Below, in pieces: positions 12,001 through 23,401 of a stretch of 64,000 bases of DNA. The notes under the pieces are model-generated. The model worked only from the letters and a program-made list of their open reading frames with translations. It was not told the DNA's origin and searched no databases. The DNA is taken from NCBI RefSeq assembly GCF_030867095.1, contig NC_081825.1, positions 48,164,501 to 48,228,500 of the forward strand, read 5' to 3'. Position numbers and translations under genes: made by a program. Numbering within the stretch: position 1 is the stretch's first letter; each line of letters begins with the position of its first letter. This DNA is from Alligator mississippiensis. Taxonomy: Eukaryota; Chordata; Crocodylia; Alligatoridae.

Positions 12001-12759
12001 AAAGAGTAAATCCCACCTTGATATCTTCTCTTCCAATGTCTGTGCAGACAAGTACATTTATTATTATTTTTCTCAGCCGGAAAGTAAAGTTAATAGAAGT
12101 CCCTTATGATAAAAGTGCTCATATTGGTTCTAAGAGTTCATCTTAGAAGCTATACACATTAAAAGTGAGAAATGCTATTAGTCCCAAGAGTCTGTAGTAC
12201 TTGAGTAGTCACTGTAAAGAACCATTACTACTGTCACAGTGCTATTCCTCCATAAGCCTAATAATAGTTTAAAGGAAATATACAGCGGTTAATTCCACCT
12301 GAACTCGATTTGCAAATGGAATCCTTACTGGTAAAACTTCTAGTATTTATATCTAAAATTGTATCACTTATTTTGAGAGGAGAAGATATGGTAGAGTACA
12401 CACAAAACAAGGACTTCACTCAAAGGCTTTTATTAAAATAAAACCATAATGATGCAACTGCATTTCATGGTAAAAAAAAAACAAAACATTTAATTCTAAT
12501 GGGTAGCTCTTACTAAAAACTCCAGTGTTAAATTTATCGAACTACAATAGAATTGACACAAGGCTGGTCATTATATATTTAATTACATTATCCTAAATAT
12601 TCCTTTAATAGCAGAACAATACAAAGGATAAGATTAAAAGCCTCAATATCTTACATTTATTCAACTCCAAAGAGATAATTATGACTGGACTATCTAAAAA
12701 GGACAAAGAAATACAGAGTTGTAACTAGAGGTCAACACCAACTGTAACCATTACTTTAC

Positions 12760-12891
12760 CTCTGCACTTCCTCTGGTTTTAGGAGTAATTTTCTCTTGTT
12801 GAATAGGAATTAAAGGTAAGCCTCCAATCTTTGGATTTTTAGTCATAGACTGTTTTCTTGCTTTTCCAGCTGGTGGCCATATATCATTGTG
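12760..12891 (-). CDS. ARAP2: ARAP2 exon 8 (end of last PH domain and linker)
   Basis: The 132-base exon encodes 44 residues in phase 0: HNDIWPPAGKARKQ, then SMTKNPKIGGLPLIPIQQEK and ITPKTRGSAE. The acceptor TTTCTACAG precedes CACAATG at 12891; the donor GTAAAG follows GCAGAG at 12760. The segment sits directly after the PH5 C-terminal helix. The IWPP and GGLPLIPI elements are the family hallmark distinguishing ARAP proteins. The basic run KARKQSMTK could interact with membrane or be phosphorylated, but that is not shown by sequence. No open frame of its own is long enough to stand out. Confidence 0.92.
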
Positions 12892-12990
12892 CTGTAGAAA
12901 CAAAAATCCTTATTTTTGGTGTGCAATTTTAAGATGTACAATACTTCTTATGTGAAAAATGCTTCAATAAGCCTACATATCCTGCTGTAC

Positions 12991-12992
<2 letters not shown>

Positions 12993-13035
<43 letters not shown>
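12993..13035. repeat. (TA)n microsatellite
   Basis: About 21 uninterrupted TA units within intron 7, about 100 bases upstream (in gene orientation) of exon 8. Confidence 0.95.
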
Positions 13036-13038
<3 letters not shown>

Positions 13039-13473
13039 ACAGGATTATGGTACATATAATTATGTTGATGTTTCAGCAGTCTTGCTGGAGGACTGTAAAA
13101 TATTATGTGAAAAGAGCTTTAAACTCTCAGTACAATTTCTGTTTCAGACATTTTCCCTCCAAACAATATATCAAAATATAAAAGTACATACCCACCGTTG
13201 GGAATTGAAAAAAAAACAAAAACACACTATCGGGGAACAAAAATGTATCCATGGGTAATATCATGTTTAACTTAACACTTACTAAGTTCAGTTAAATGCA
13301 GATGCATGTTCAAGCAGTTTAGCCTGTGTCATGCCCTGTTGGTGTTGCAAAATTGGTCCCTTTCAGGTGACACTTACCTCCTTAACATTTACTCAATTGA
13401 ATGAGTCACACCATTCCAATGATGTGCAACTGTTGTAACTGAGCATCGGATAAGGCCCTAATTGATTTCTAAT

Positions 13474-13793
13474 TTTCACCAGGATCTGGGGGAACGATTG
13501 TTCATCAGAGCGCCCCAAGGGATGACAAGGTTGAACAGTTATAAACTCCTGCAAGACCGTTTCAGGCTGGACATAAGGAAGAATTTCTTCACTGTCCAAG
13601 CCCCCAAGGTCTGGAATAGCCTGCCATCAGAGGTGGATCAAGCACCTACACTGAATGCCTTCAAGAGAAATCTGGATGCTTATCTTGCTGGGATTCTATG
13701 ACGCCAGCTGACTTCCAGCCCCTCGGGCAGGGGACTGGACTTGATGATCTTCCAAGGTTCCTTCCAGCCCTAATGTCTATGAAATCTATGAAA
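13474..13793 (+). mobile_element. CR1 LINE, 3' end fragment
   Basis: The fragment encodes the CR1 ORF2 C-terminus (GERLFIRAPQGMTRLNSYKL, RFRLDIRKNFFTVQAPKVWN, then LPSEVDQAPTLNAFKRNLDA) and stops at CTATGACGCC. The short 3' UTR ends in TCTATGAAATCTATGAAAT, the typical CR1 terminal octamer repeat. Its 5' end is truncated, as usual for CR1. It is antisense to the gene. Confidence 0.9.
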
Positions 13794-14027
13794 TAATTCC
13801 AAAATTCTAAATTCACTTACAGGGTCCCAACCTGAACCAAATAAAAGAAATAAATGCAATAATTTGGCCCAAAATACAAATAAATATTAAAACTTAAAGG
13901 AACATACTTATTCCCAATTTAAACACTTACATAATCCAAAGTGACTATGGTTCTTTAAAATATTTTCAGTGCGGATTAAACTGCAGGTGTATGCATCTCA
14001 TACACACAAGACCAGGGTTTTTGTATA

Positions 14028-14403
14028 GCAGCATTTATCTGGTCCATACACATATCCAGCAAGCCTGAGAGGAAGACACTGGTGCGTAGGCAACTTAGTG
14101 CCTCCATATACACCGCCCAGGCTTTTGCACCCTGGAGAGGTCACTCTAGCTTCACTTTATCTTTCATGTTCAGTAAGCTGGGCCACTTTTACACGTGTAA
14201 GCGCCGCAATGCCAGGCACTTTGAAAAGTGCCCGGCGCGGTGCCACTTGCAGTTGTATAAGCCGCAAAATACATATTAGCATGAAGAAAATGGCAGCACT
14301 GCCATTTTCTCCACACTGCCGTTCATTTTCAGAGCAGGCTCAATTAACTGAAGGGTGGATCTCCGGTGTGTCTGAGAATTAAAAGTTATGTGTATAAATG
14401 CCC
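14028..14403. repeat. possible MITE with inverted ends
   Basis: The left border GCAGCATTTAT and the right border ATAAATGCCCC are inverted matches, and between them the sequence is GC-richer than the surroundings (GCGCCGCAATGCCAGGCACT and its near-inverse GTGCCCGGCGCGGTGCC form a local hairpin at about 14200-14245). No target duplication was found. Confidence 0.3.
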
Positions 14404-15099
14404 CGATGCCTCACTCAGCACAATTCTATTGTCTTGTGAGACAGACAGATGCCTACTATTACATGTCCAGAGTCTCTTCATACTCAAATGCAAGGGATTC
14501 TTCATGAGGTCTGAATGAAAAAGCAGGCAACCCTGCTAACTCTCTGCTGAAAGAACAATTTTGAAAGAGGCTCAAAAAGGAGCTTTCATGGAGGAATAGA
14601 TTAGTACTACTCTCTGATTAGTAAATAGGATTTTTAGTAACCACATTAACATTATATAAGAACAAGCAGGACAACACAGGATGCTGACAAGCTGAAACTG
14701 CAGCAAGATAAACCTTAGAAAAAGTGAAATAAGAAATATGCTTTAAATAACTGAATATTTTTGGACCATGGTTTGCTGAACCATCCATGGCAAGCAATAG
14801 CCCCTTTTCATAGATGTTTTACTTTATAATCAGAATTTGCTGAACTCAGCACAATATCTTTAAGGGGACAATATATTTAAGGAGTATTCAACCAGCCAAC
14901 ATTATTGAAGTCAGAATCAGTGATTTCAGATTTGAATGAACTATGATATTCTGACAACTGGACAAATGGCCAAACAGGTATCTGGAGTAGGTATTTCAGC
15001 CAAAAATGTCTTGGCCCTTAGATAGCTACATGAATGAACAGTATTGTATGGGATGTTCAATATCACTCTGGGAACCTGAGAAATTGGTGAAAAGACATC

Positions 15100-15715
15100 A
15101 AATCCTGTATTTACTTGAATCTAAGATGAGGCTCCCCCCCCCCCACACACCCTCAAATCAGCAGGGGAAAAAGCCCTTCATCTTAGATTAACATATGAAG
15201 TCAAATGGGAGGCAGACAGGCAACTGCTGTGGCTCTGACTCTGGCCCTGTACCCCGTACATTTGCCCACTGTAGCTTCTACCACCCGCTTCTGGCCCATG
15301 ACCCCCAGCCTGCCCATTACTGTCAGTGCAGCTTGGCTCCAGCTCAGGCTTGATTCCCTCCCCAGGCACAGAGGACATGAATCTCCCATTCCCTGCCTGG
15401 CAAATCAGCATGCCACTGCTGCTGCATGGCATGGCAAGGGCTGCACTTCCACATGCTGCACTTCAGGGAGGGAACAGAGACCAAGCACCATCTCATAGTA
15501 AGGTGGGGAGGAAAGGTAGAGGGAGAGACTGTGGGGAATAGAGGAGAAAGAGAGACAGACTGGGGAGAAACTAATTCAAGACAATCCTCCAATAATTAGA
15601 TTCTATACCTGAAAAATTATAACAAATTCATAAATTTTCCATATATCAAATATAATTCTTGGAGGAAAGGTTCTTAAATTCAGGGTAATTTTAGATTTGA
15701 GTAAATACAGTATGT
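15100..15715. mobile_element. DNA element with inverted ends (TGTATTTACTYGAATCTAA)
   Basis: The left end CTGTATTTACTTGAATCTAA is matched by the right end TTTAGATTTGAGTAAATACAG at about 15691-15711. A second, internal inverted copy, TCATCTTAGATT at about 15179-15190, pairs exactly with AATCTAAGATGA at 15118-15129. The interior is GC-rich with Pro/Ser-type chance frames. No transposase and no clear target duplication were found. It may be a small MITE carrying another insertion. Confidence 0.55.
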
Positions 15716-17756
15716 CTGAATCTAATAATAAAAATAAGACATTTTGTAATGATCCCACCTCCATATCTCCTTTAAACAAATGGTTCTTACATTTCATGGC
15801 ATACCTAATATCTAAGAAATGTATTATGAAAATTCCCTACCAAAGAAATGTTAGCTGTGATGGAACTTGACAGTGATCATCTTTGCCTAGGGACTGGTAG
15901 CTTGTTTAAAGTTTGCTAAGTTATCATTGACTTCCCAAAGTATAGAACCGTAAGAATTATTTCATATTGGTAGCAACATGCCAGAACTTAATAGATTTCT
16001 GCATATGGGCACTCAACAGTACACCTTCTCTTGTTTATGTCGGGGGTGGGGAACTGTTCAGGTAGCATGGCAATGGATGTGGTATAAAAACAGATATGGT
16101 ATAAGAACTGAAAGCACAAAAGTTCTAATGATGGTCATAACTAAAATGCTGGCTCAGTATGACAAAACCCAGCTAACACACCTTCACATTTTTTTCTGAT
16201 TTACAGACAGAGGTGATAAAGATTAGTTTCATTCCTGTGGAAAGTGCTGGCATGATACAAATAATATTGACTATCAGTGCCAAAAGCATTTGAACCCACG
16301 TGTTAACATGAAAAAATACATTTGTTGCATCTCATTAGCATTTCATGGCAAAATTCATTCATAAGGCTATGACCACTGCTAACTAGAAGAATGCTAATCT
16401 GAAAATGTCTAAAACAGCCTACTAGGTTTATACCTTATTTGTTGACAATTGTGAGTGATGAGAGGCAATTTTCAAAGTAAACTAGTTTTTAGAATACATG
16501 AAAGTTTAAAAAGTAACAAGAATACACAAATTTATTTAAACCCCCCCTGAGAAATTGCTTTGCTCAGTCTGGATGCTAGGTTTCTAGAACACATTTTGCT
16601 CCATATTTGCTAAGAACTTTTGTCAACAGGATTTGAACAGAGATATCAAGCTTTTGATTACTTATTTTTAAGCAACTTATAACAAATAACCTATTCATTT
16701 CAATACTCCTGTTCTACTCTTTCATTGTGATGTGATATTCCTTCATTGTGATATTTATGTTATCTTTCTGAGATGTATTTTAGGATTGGTGGCTGTTTCT
16801 GTTTGAACTGTAACAATTACTTCTGTCAAAGTAGAATAAGACCATTTTGAAAAGTCCTGTTGCTTTCGCAATACTTGTTATGTTCTTAATACCACCATTT
16901 AGCTCTCTTAGTTTTATGATTATGGAGCTCTATATTGCAAGTCTTGTGATGGTTCCTTATTCTGTGCTCAGTACACAAGCAGGATGACTACACATATCGA
17001 ATTGTAATAAAAAGTTAAATAAAGATGCAGCAATTATTATCACACAATCATAGTGAGCATCTAAATACTAAAACAACATAAAGGTTTAACGATTTAAGTG
17101 TATTTACTACAGTAAATTCTAGACTTGATGCTGTCTTCAGAATCATATCTCTTTGTACATATTCCACTGCAGTCTTTGGAAAACTGTAAAAACATATTCC
17201 AAAACTCACTGAAATCAATGAGTCTTTACAATGACCACTGGAGCAATTCCAAACTGCAACTTGGCAGGTCTTTGGTGAGTCTGGATGATCTCATTATCAC
17301 AAGAAGCAATAGCAATACTTCTTCTAGTCAATCTAGAGTTAATGGGTGAAATCCTATCATCACTAGTTTCAGTACAGTCAGGATTCCACCTATTTCTGCT
17401 AATTATGGGCAAGCAATCTGACTTTTTAATCTATTGTTTCTGGATCAAAGAAACCCCCCCCTAAAATGAGCCTTTTCAAAGGCAAGAATTTAAGTAGAGA
17501 ACACGAGCCATTTTTCTATTTCAGTACTAGTTGAAAGCCATCCATAAACTAGATGTATTTTCCTGCAACTTCTGATATCCAGTATTTCAGTAACTTCTTA
17601 GATTTATCCGTTTTGGTACTATACATAATGCGCACACAATTTATTCAAGGCATATATTTAAGTAAAAACTACTGGTCAAAATCTCAGAATGATAAATATA
17701 AAATACAGATTGTTTTCAAAGAAAAATCCGTCTCCTATGTGTGACTGAAGTAGTAC

Positions 17757-17820
17757 CTGTGCACTGAACATGCTGGTAAGCCACTCCATTTGTGCATCCT
17801 GTCCATCACAACACAGGCAC
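17757..17820 (-). CDS. ARAP2: ARAP2 exon 7 (PH5 C-terminal helix)
   Basis: The 64-base exon completes the split Trp codon (TG|G) and encodes CLCCDGQDAQMEWLTSMFSA plus Gln. The acceptor is ATTTCTAG before 17820, the donor GTACTA after 17757. The stretch is the last strand and the C-terminal alpha helix of the fifth PH domain; the Trp of MEWLTSMF is the near-invariant PH helix tryptophan. The preceding residues make a local cysteine cluster, W-C-L-C-C. Confidence 0.92.
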
Positions 17821-18362
17821 CTAGAAATACAATATACAACACAGTTAACATGAAGAAAAGAATAGAAAAGTTTCTCTTCGTAACTATGGTTTCCAATTTA
17901 ACATTAAATACACAATTTTATTTCCTGTTATTATGTATATCATTGTTATATACTCAACATATTTTATGTAATTATTTAAATCAATATAACGTATAGTGTA
18001 AACATTAACCATTTAGTTATACCAAATATATACAATAAAAGATAGAGCAACACAATTAGATTGTAGTTCAGCATGCCACTCCTATTCCATAAAGAATGCA
18101 AGTATGAGTTTAACATGAAGTATGCAAATGTCTCATGGATTTTCAAATTATAGTTTTAAACCCATGTTTAGATGCTTTCCTATTTTAAAGTCTTAAAGAA
18201 AGAACATACTTTCATCTAAAAGTTTCTAAAACAAATCTGTCAATACTTTTGTAATAACATGCATTACCACACACCTTACACATATTATGTTTTAAAATAT
18301 AGGGTTTTAAAAAACAGCTTAAATTAAATTGGCATGGTGTTCTTATGGTTTTGATTACTTAC
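17821..18362 (-). other. ARAP2: ARAP2 intron 6 (exon 6 to exon 7)
   Basis: A compact 542-base intron with donor GTAAGT and acceptor ATTTCTAG. It is AT-rich, with no recognisable repeat. It is the shortest intron in the window. Confidence 0.88.
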
Positions 18363-18398
18363 CAGTGGTGCTTTTCAGAATACACTGTAAGACCCCAT
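18363..18398 (-). CDS. ARAP2: ARAP2 exon 6, 36-base microexon (PH5 strands)
   Basis: The 36-base exon encodes WGLTVYSEKHHW with split codons at both ends: the Lys codon AA|A on the left and Trp TG|G on the right. The acceptor is a pyrimidine-rich tract ending TTTTTTTAG and the donor is a consensus GTAAGT. The peptide follows KKMKPPTK of exon 5, giving the PPT-x-WGLT-x-YSEKHHW order expected in the PH5 domain. Because both neighbours are in phase with it, skipping would remove 12 residues without shifting the frame. Confidence 0.9.
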
Positions 18399-20806
18399 CT
18401 AAAAAAACCCAAAGATTTTATTTACCAGAAACCAGGGATATATGAGAACAAAATAATAGTAAATTCAGGACTCTGCTAATATTTAATAAACCAAGTCATT
18501 TTAAATTATGCTTGCAATTCAAATTATTGCAATAAACATAAACAATATTCAGGGCAAACCTGCAAAAGAGACTCAGTTAAAATGGCACTGTAAGATCCAG
18601 TGTGTTCTCAGTGCATTCTATAACAATTATGCTCTCTTTACAAGTAGCAATCCTTCCAATTAGCAAACCTGAAAACAACTTGGTTTCTATCACTCCATCT
18701 AGTTTTGTTCATCTTATAGATCATCAAATCAGCAACGAAGTTCTGCAGGTCAGATTATCATATTTGGTATTTCTCTGCAACTCGATTGCACTCATCTTAT
18801 ACAGCATATTTGATCTTAGCTATGTAGGTTCCACTGCTGACAATTAAAAAAATAAGCACATTTTTGGCAATGAAGTGAAAAACTCTATGATTATACACAT
18901 ACACATACTATGCCAGTGTGTATGTGTAAAATATACACCACCTCATTATATTCTTATATGTATTGTGTGTGTGTGCGCGTGCATGCGCAGGTGTGTCTAT
19001 GTGCAGGTGTGCATGCATGCGTGCATTACATATGCACATAAACATGTATATCCAAGAATAAGAGGTGGTCTTCTGACATTATTTTCAAGGGAAGTGTTAA
19101 ATAATGTTCATGAATGACACTATAGAACCTTAGTTAAAACATTAAGATGAAACCAGACGTACCTAGGCCCAGGTTCATAGTTGGGTGCTTCCTTGTACTC
19201 AGCTGAGTTTCCTCCTGCCTAAGTCTCAAAGGGGCACTTCAAATGACTAAGCCTGCTGGAAGCCAAGGCTGGGATGGACAGCCCTGATGATCTCAGTCCA
19301 GACAAATGAGATATGAAGCAGGCAAGCCAGGTGGTGGGATCCACTAGAAACTGCACCCATGATGTGCTCAGTGGAGGGAAATACTCTGTCACACTGGTCA
19401 AAAAGATCAGGTATACACTGAGAGCAGAGAAGAGGAGCATAAGTCTCTTCACTTCCACAAACTGAGCAATGGAAGAACTTCCATTTGACCAGGGAGATAA
19501 ACTAGAGGACTGTTGAGGTCATTTCCATCCCTGGGATTCTATGCTATTCTATTCTGTTTCTAAAAGGAGTAGAATGGACATGAATTCTGTGGGGGCAGGC
19601 AGTGATGGGGACTTGATTTTTAGAATGGCCTGAGTATAATTTAAAACATTGCATCATGACATTTTGTGGGGGTGAGAGAAGGTTAAGGAGCTGAAAGCTT
19701 TCAAATGAGCCAGAAAGTTAATAGAAAAAGAGAAACAGGAAAGGAAGAAAGAAAAGGAGAAAAAAAAGAAAGGAGAAATGGGACTAAAGTTGGCCGAATT
19801 GAAAGACCTTGTTCTGACCCAGATCTCATTTGCAGGGTATGGACGTGCTGCTCTGCTCCTGAGGAAAAGACCAATCTGCAGCACCTCACTTTGTTTCCTC
19901 ACTGGGAATTAACCGAAGTACCTAGCATCTGCTGCTGGGTACCCAGGCTGACCTATTCTAGATCAGAATTTATCTACAACAAAGCCAAACCAGCATTACT
20001 ATGTCCTTAATTTTATCTGTACCTGCCCACATGTTTCTAGGGCCATAAATACCACACAGTTCTTTGTGCTGAGAAACTTAGTGAATAGCATCAACTGAAA
20101 GAGACCTTGTCTGTCCTTTGGGAGGCATTGTGTGAAGGGCACCAGAAGACTATTAGCATATCAATGATTTTGCTTTCATCAGCACTACTAAATAGGAGAT
20201 CTACAGCCCAAATTAAATTTTCAGCATAGGTTACATCTATACTCTGAACTGTATAGGCTAGCCAAGGTTTACAGCACCTCTACACCTAGGTCAGATGATT
20301 ATCTGAGGCTGGATGGAAAAGCCTGATAAGAGCCCAGCTTAACTATGCAGTAGACAAGCTTGGTCAAGAGTTCCATTTATGTTCTTAGGCACTAATAATC
20401 ATCACAGCAATATGAAATCCTCCACTGAAGGTCTTCAGGCTGACACCAAAGTTCATAATTAGTCTAGTCTTTGCATATTAAAGTTTGGCCCAATGCTAGA
20501 ATGAAGCATACATGCTCCAGGAGCAATTGAGCTAGTAACGAAAACATTTAGCAGAAATAATACATTTAAGATTAACAAAACCCAATCAATAAAGTAATTT
20601 CCTAGCACAGAAGATTTAAAATGGAATACAGCACCATAGATAGCAACACAAAAACTAATATTAGGTAGTTTAATTTAATTCAGGATAGGGGCAGATTCCA
20701 ATTCCTTTTTTGACTCCATCCTACAAATGTTTTATATTTCCATTTCATCAGAAAACTACAGTACCTTTATACACAATGCATAACTCATTTTCTTTTCAAT
20801 TCTTAC
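18399..20806 (-). other. ARAP2: ARAP2 intron 5 (exon 5 to exon 6)
   Basis: A 2.4-kb intron, donor GTAAGA. It contains TG/CATG-type low-complexity sequence at about 18895-19045, a probable CR1 tail at 19480-19558, and a purine-rich tract (AGAAAAGGAGAAAAAAAAGA-like) at 19730-19790. The rest is unique; I see no other exon. Confidence 0.85.
19480..19558 (+). mobile_element. CR1 LINE 3' tail fragment
   Basis: The sequence GACTGTTGAGGTCATTTCCA followed by TCCCTGGGATTCTATGCTAT and TCTATTCTG resembles the CR1 3' UTR (GAGGTCCCTTCCATCCCT...ATTCTATGATTCTATG). Only the tail is convincing; the 19150-19480 stretch might belong to it but could not be aligned. Confidence 0.55.
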
Positions 20807-20889
20807 TTTGTTGGTGGCTTCATTTTCTTTTTCACTCCAAGATAGACTTTCACTGAATTAAGAGACAACACTTTTTCAGGTTTGTTACT
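20807..20889 (-). CDS. ARAP2: ARAP2 exon 5 (PH5 middle strands)
   Basis: The 83-base exon encodes SNKPEKVLSLNSVKVYLGVK then KKMKPPTK, the last codon being completed by exon 6. The acceptor is ATTCACAG before 20889 and the donor GTAAGA after 20807. The pattern VYLGVKKKMKPPT matches the strand preceding WGLT in ARAP PH5 domains. The Lys-rich VKKKMK stretch is basic, consistent with a lipid-facing PH surface, though no binding residue is proven. Confidence 0.92.
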
Positions 20890-21252
20890 CTGTGAATGAA
20901 CATAAGATTCTAATTACCACATCAGAAATAAACAAAATAACAGGGTGATCCTTCAATAACATCCAACAATTTGTTTTACAAGTTCTGTGTAGACTTTTCA
21001 TTTTCAGGCTTTTCATGTATTTTTATTTTTTCTTCCATTAAAAAGTGATACCAAATCATTATCTTTAGGGGGAAAAATAATCAGCCACCTGAATAAATGT
21101 AGTAAAATGATATTCATTATGTCTGGCAGTGCCCACTTGGGGCTAGGAGACTGAAACAAACTTCAGGAATGTTCTACTAGAAGAAAGTGAGTCGCATGTG
21201 AATGCCTCATTCATGTAGGAATAATATTAATGTTTGTAGCTGACCACTTTCA

Positions 21253-21337
21253 GGCTTCCATTTAGCAAAGCACTTGAGCGCATGCTAAGTGTTAGTGCTT
21301 ATAGTTAAACACAAGAACGTGTTGATTCAGGGCCTCA
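21253..21337. repeat. palindromic MITE relic (second copy)
   Basis: TTTAGCAAAGCACTTGAGCG on the left and GTGTTGATTCAGGGCCTCAA on the right are the inner and outer parts of the GGCCCTGATCCAGCAAAGCACTTAAG family seen at 4291. The right end carries GATTCAGGGCCT, an inverted match to the family terminus. Confidence 0.5.
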
Positions 21338-22777
21338 ACTTCTACCTCACAAAATTTTAAAGTCACCCTAACCTTAACCTAGAGGAGTAAAAATAAAACA
21401 GTCTGATTTTGAGGAAACCAGTTCTTTGCGCACACAAAGAAAAATGTATCTAAAGGTACAGGGAGTTCTATATTTTTTCCATATATGAGTGAAGTGATAT
21501 TCTTCACATATAGACAAAAACATCTTAAAGGACAGCAGGCATTGGCTTGTTGCCAACATCAGCTAAACAAAAGGGAATCTTGAAGCTTATTTCTTTCTAA
21601 ATTCAGAATCCCAATATGATAGCTAAGTATACTGCTGCATCAGCAAAAAAGTACCTGGATAAAATACATTTCTGAAACTGTTCCATTAGAGTACAGTTTT
21701 CAAATACTGTTCCTAGAGAAAAAAACATTTCTTATCTGTGTGTGTGTGTGTGTGCGCGTCTTATCTGTGTCTTATGTATGTGTGAATTTTTTAATGACAG
21801 CATATTCATATAATATGAGACTTTCAGGAAATTGGTATAATATTGTAAATGAATGTAATATGAATACAATTATTCATGGTAACTTTTTTTCTTTTTTGGA
21901 TACATTAAGACTGAAATTAAACTTTAAATTAGCATTCTGTGGAGTGATTTCTCATCTTTAAAAATCTCAGCAAAATTTGTTGTTAATGAGCATTTTAAAA
22001 TTATATCTAATTAGCACATATGCTTATCTTAAATGCAGGTCTCCATCTGTAATATCAATTCCTTCAACTACTCTTTCCTAAATATGGCTTAAAAATGAAT
22101 TATAATAACTACAGGCATGAGGACAACTGTTAAATGACAGACAAATAAAAATGAGTTCAAGTTTGCAGTCAGAACTCCATAAAGCAGAAGTCAATATAGC
22201 ACTTCTCTTCTTTTAAAAAAAAACAAAAAATATAAAAACTTCACTTGAGTTTAGAAACATTTTGAAACTTTGTGAAACAGAATAGTTTAGCAGCTGGAAA
22301 AACAATGATTAAGGCAATTCACACTACTTCTATCATAAACTCTTGTTAAGGTGCTAATTAAGGTTTAGGAGCATTAATTTATTCTCACATACGTGCTAAT
22401 TTTAGTTTTTAGTGCTAAATAATTAGACATTACTTTTGACATCCTGAGGTCATTCTAATTAAGAAATATATCTATGGTCTCATAAAAAGACACATTTCTT
22501 TCACTATAATCTTATAGTAACTACTAAAGCATAAACGCTTCTCTAAGGAACAATATGGTCCTTTGAGTACCGTAAGGAAGGTCAGCATGCATGTATATGC
22601 TGTACAGAGAAAAATAGCATTGATCCAACTGAATAATATTGTCTTTAAAAGATAGTGTTTACCAGAAGCTAGCAAAGTTGGACTGAAAGAAAATAACTCA
22701 CACCTACTGTATAATATGTTATTTTATTTTATAATTTTGTATAAACTGCATCCATTCAAAAATATTATGCAAACAAT

Positions 22778-22890
22778 TAGGCCCTGAGCTCTTGAGGATC
22801 AATCCAGCAAAGCTCTCAACATATATTAACTTGGTCCCATTGAGTTAACTCATATGAGTAAAGGTTGATCACTAAATGAGATTCTTTCCA
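22778..22890 (+). repeat. palindromic MITE relic (third copy)
   Basis: TTAGGCCCTGAGCTCTTGAG then ATCCAGCAAAGCTCTCAACA and TGGTCCCATTGAGTTAACTC resemble the same sauropsid palindromic repeat. The family keeps a central CCCATTGAAGTCAATGGG. The copy is eroded and the ends are approximate. Confidence 0.45.
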
Positions 22891-23401
22891 GGATTTTGCC
22901 TCCCCCAGTAATACAGGTTCATTTTTCTTCTTTACAACTGACAAGTTGAACGATAGCTTTAGAATTAAGGGCTAGGGGCAGAGAAGGTTGTACCAATGGA
23001 ATGAAAAATTCTATTTTTCCCATCTTTTTCATTATGACAAAAAAGCCTGGAGACCATTTTTTTTTTTTTTTTTTTTTAAGGCCACGAGATCTTCAGGCAG
23101 ACCACAAGAAGTTTTCTAAACTCAAAAATACTTAGACCACAGCTCTATCTATAAAATAAAAGATCTTTAAAATATATACTTACGATACAAACTATTCTTA
23201 CTTTATAAACTTAATTTTAGGAAAACAAATATTTAAAGGGAAGCTTTTATTTCCTCATTGATTCCAAACTTAATTAACAGATCTAAAAGCTCTGTCATTA
23301 AAATCTCTAAATTGTGATAGACAAATGTAATAGAATTACTGATTTTCCTGTCACATTCTGCTCATCTTTATAAGCAAATAAGTCTAAGTTAGTGCTTATA
23401 C

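Larger units (their letters stand above)
6479..12759 (-). other. ARAP2: ARAP2 intron 8 (exon 8 to exon 9)
   Basis: This 6.3-kb intron is bounded on the minus strand by donor GTAAAG (after 12760) and acceptor TTTGTTCAG. It holds a GC-rich repeat near 7231-7498, an hAT-type copy at 8917-9590, an adjacent hAT-like piece ending at 9865, a C run at 10061-10077, and a MIR at about 11814-12000. The rest, notably 9900-11800, is AT-rich unique sequence with no supported exon. Confidence 0.85.
12892..17756 (-). other. ARAP2: ARAP2 intron 7 (exon 7 to exon 8)
   Basis: A 4.9-kb intron with donor GTACTA (weak at +4 and +5) and acceptor TTTCTACAG. It contains a (TA)n tract at 12993-13035, a CR1 tail at 13474-13793, a possible MITE at 14028-14403, and a terminal-inverted-repeat element at 15100-15715. 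From 15720 to 17750 I see only AT-rich unique sequence and a short palindromic relic near 17340-17391 (GGGTGAAATCCT...AGGATTCCACC). Confidence 0.85.
20890..23401 (-). other. ARAP2: ARAP2 intron 4 (exon 4 to exon 5)
   Basis: A 2.5-kb AT-rich intron with donor GTATAA and acceptor ATTCACAG. It has palindromic MITE relics at 21253-21337 and 22778-22890, a (TG)n patch at 21738-21756, and a poly-T tract around 23058-23079. The 21975-22460 portion is dense in TAATTA-type motifs and appears repeat-free. Confidence 0.85.
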
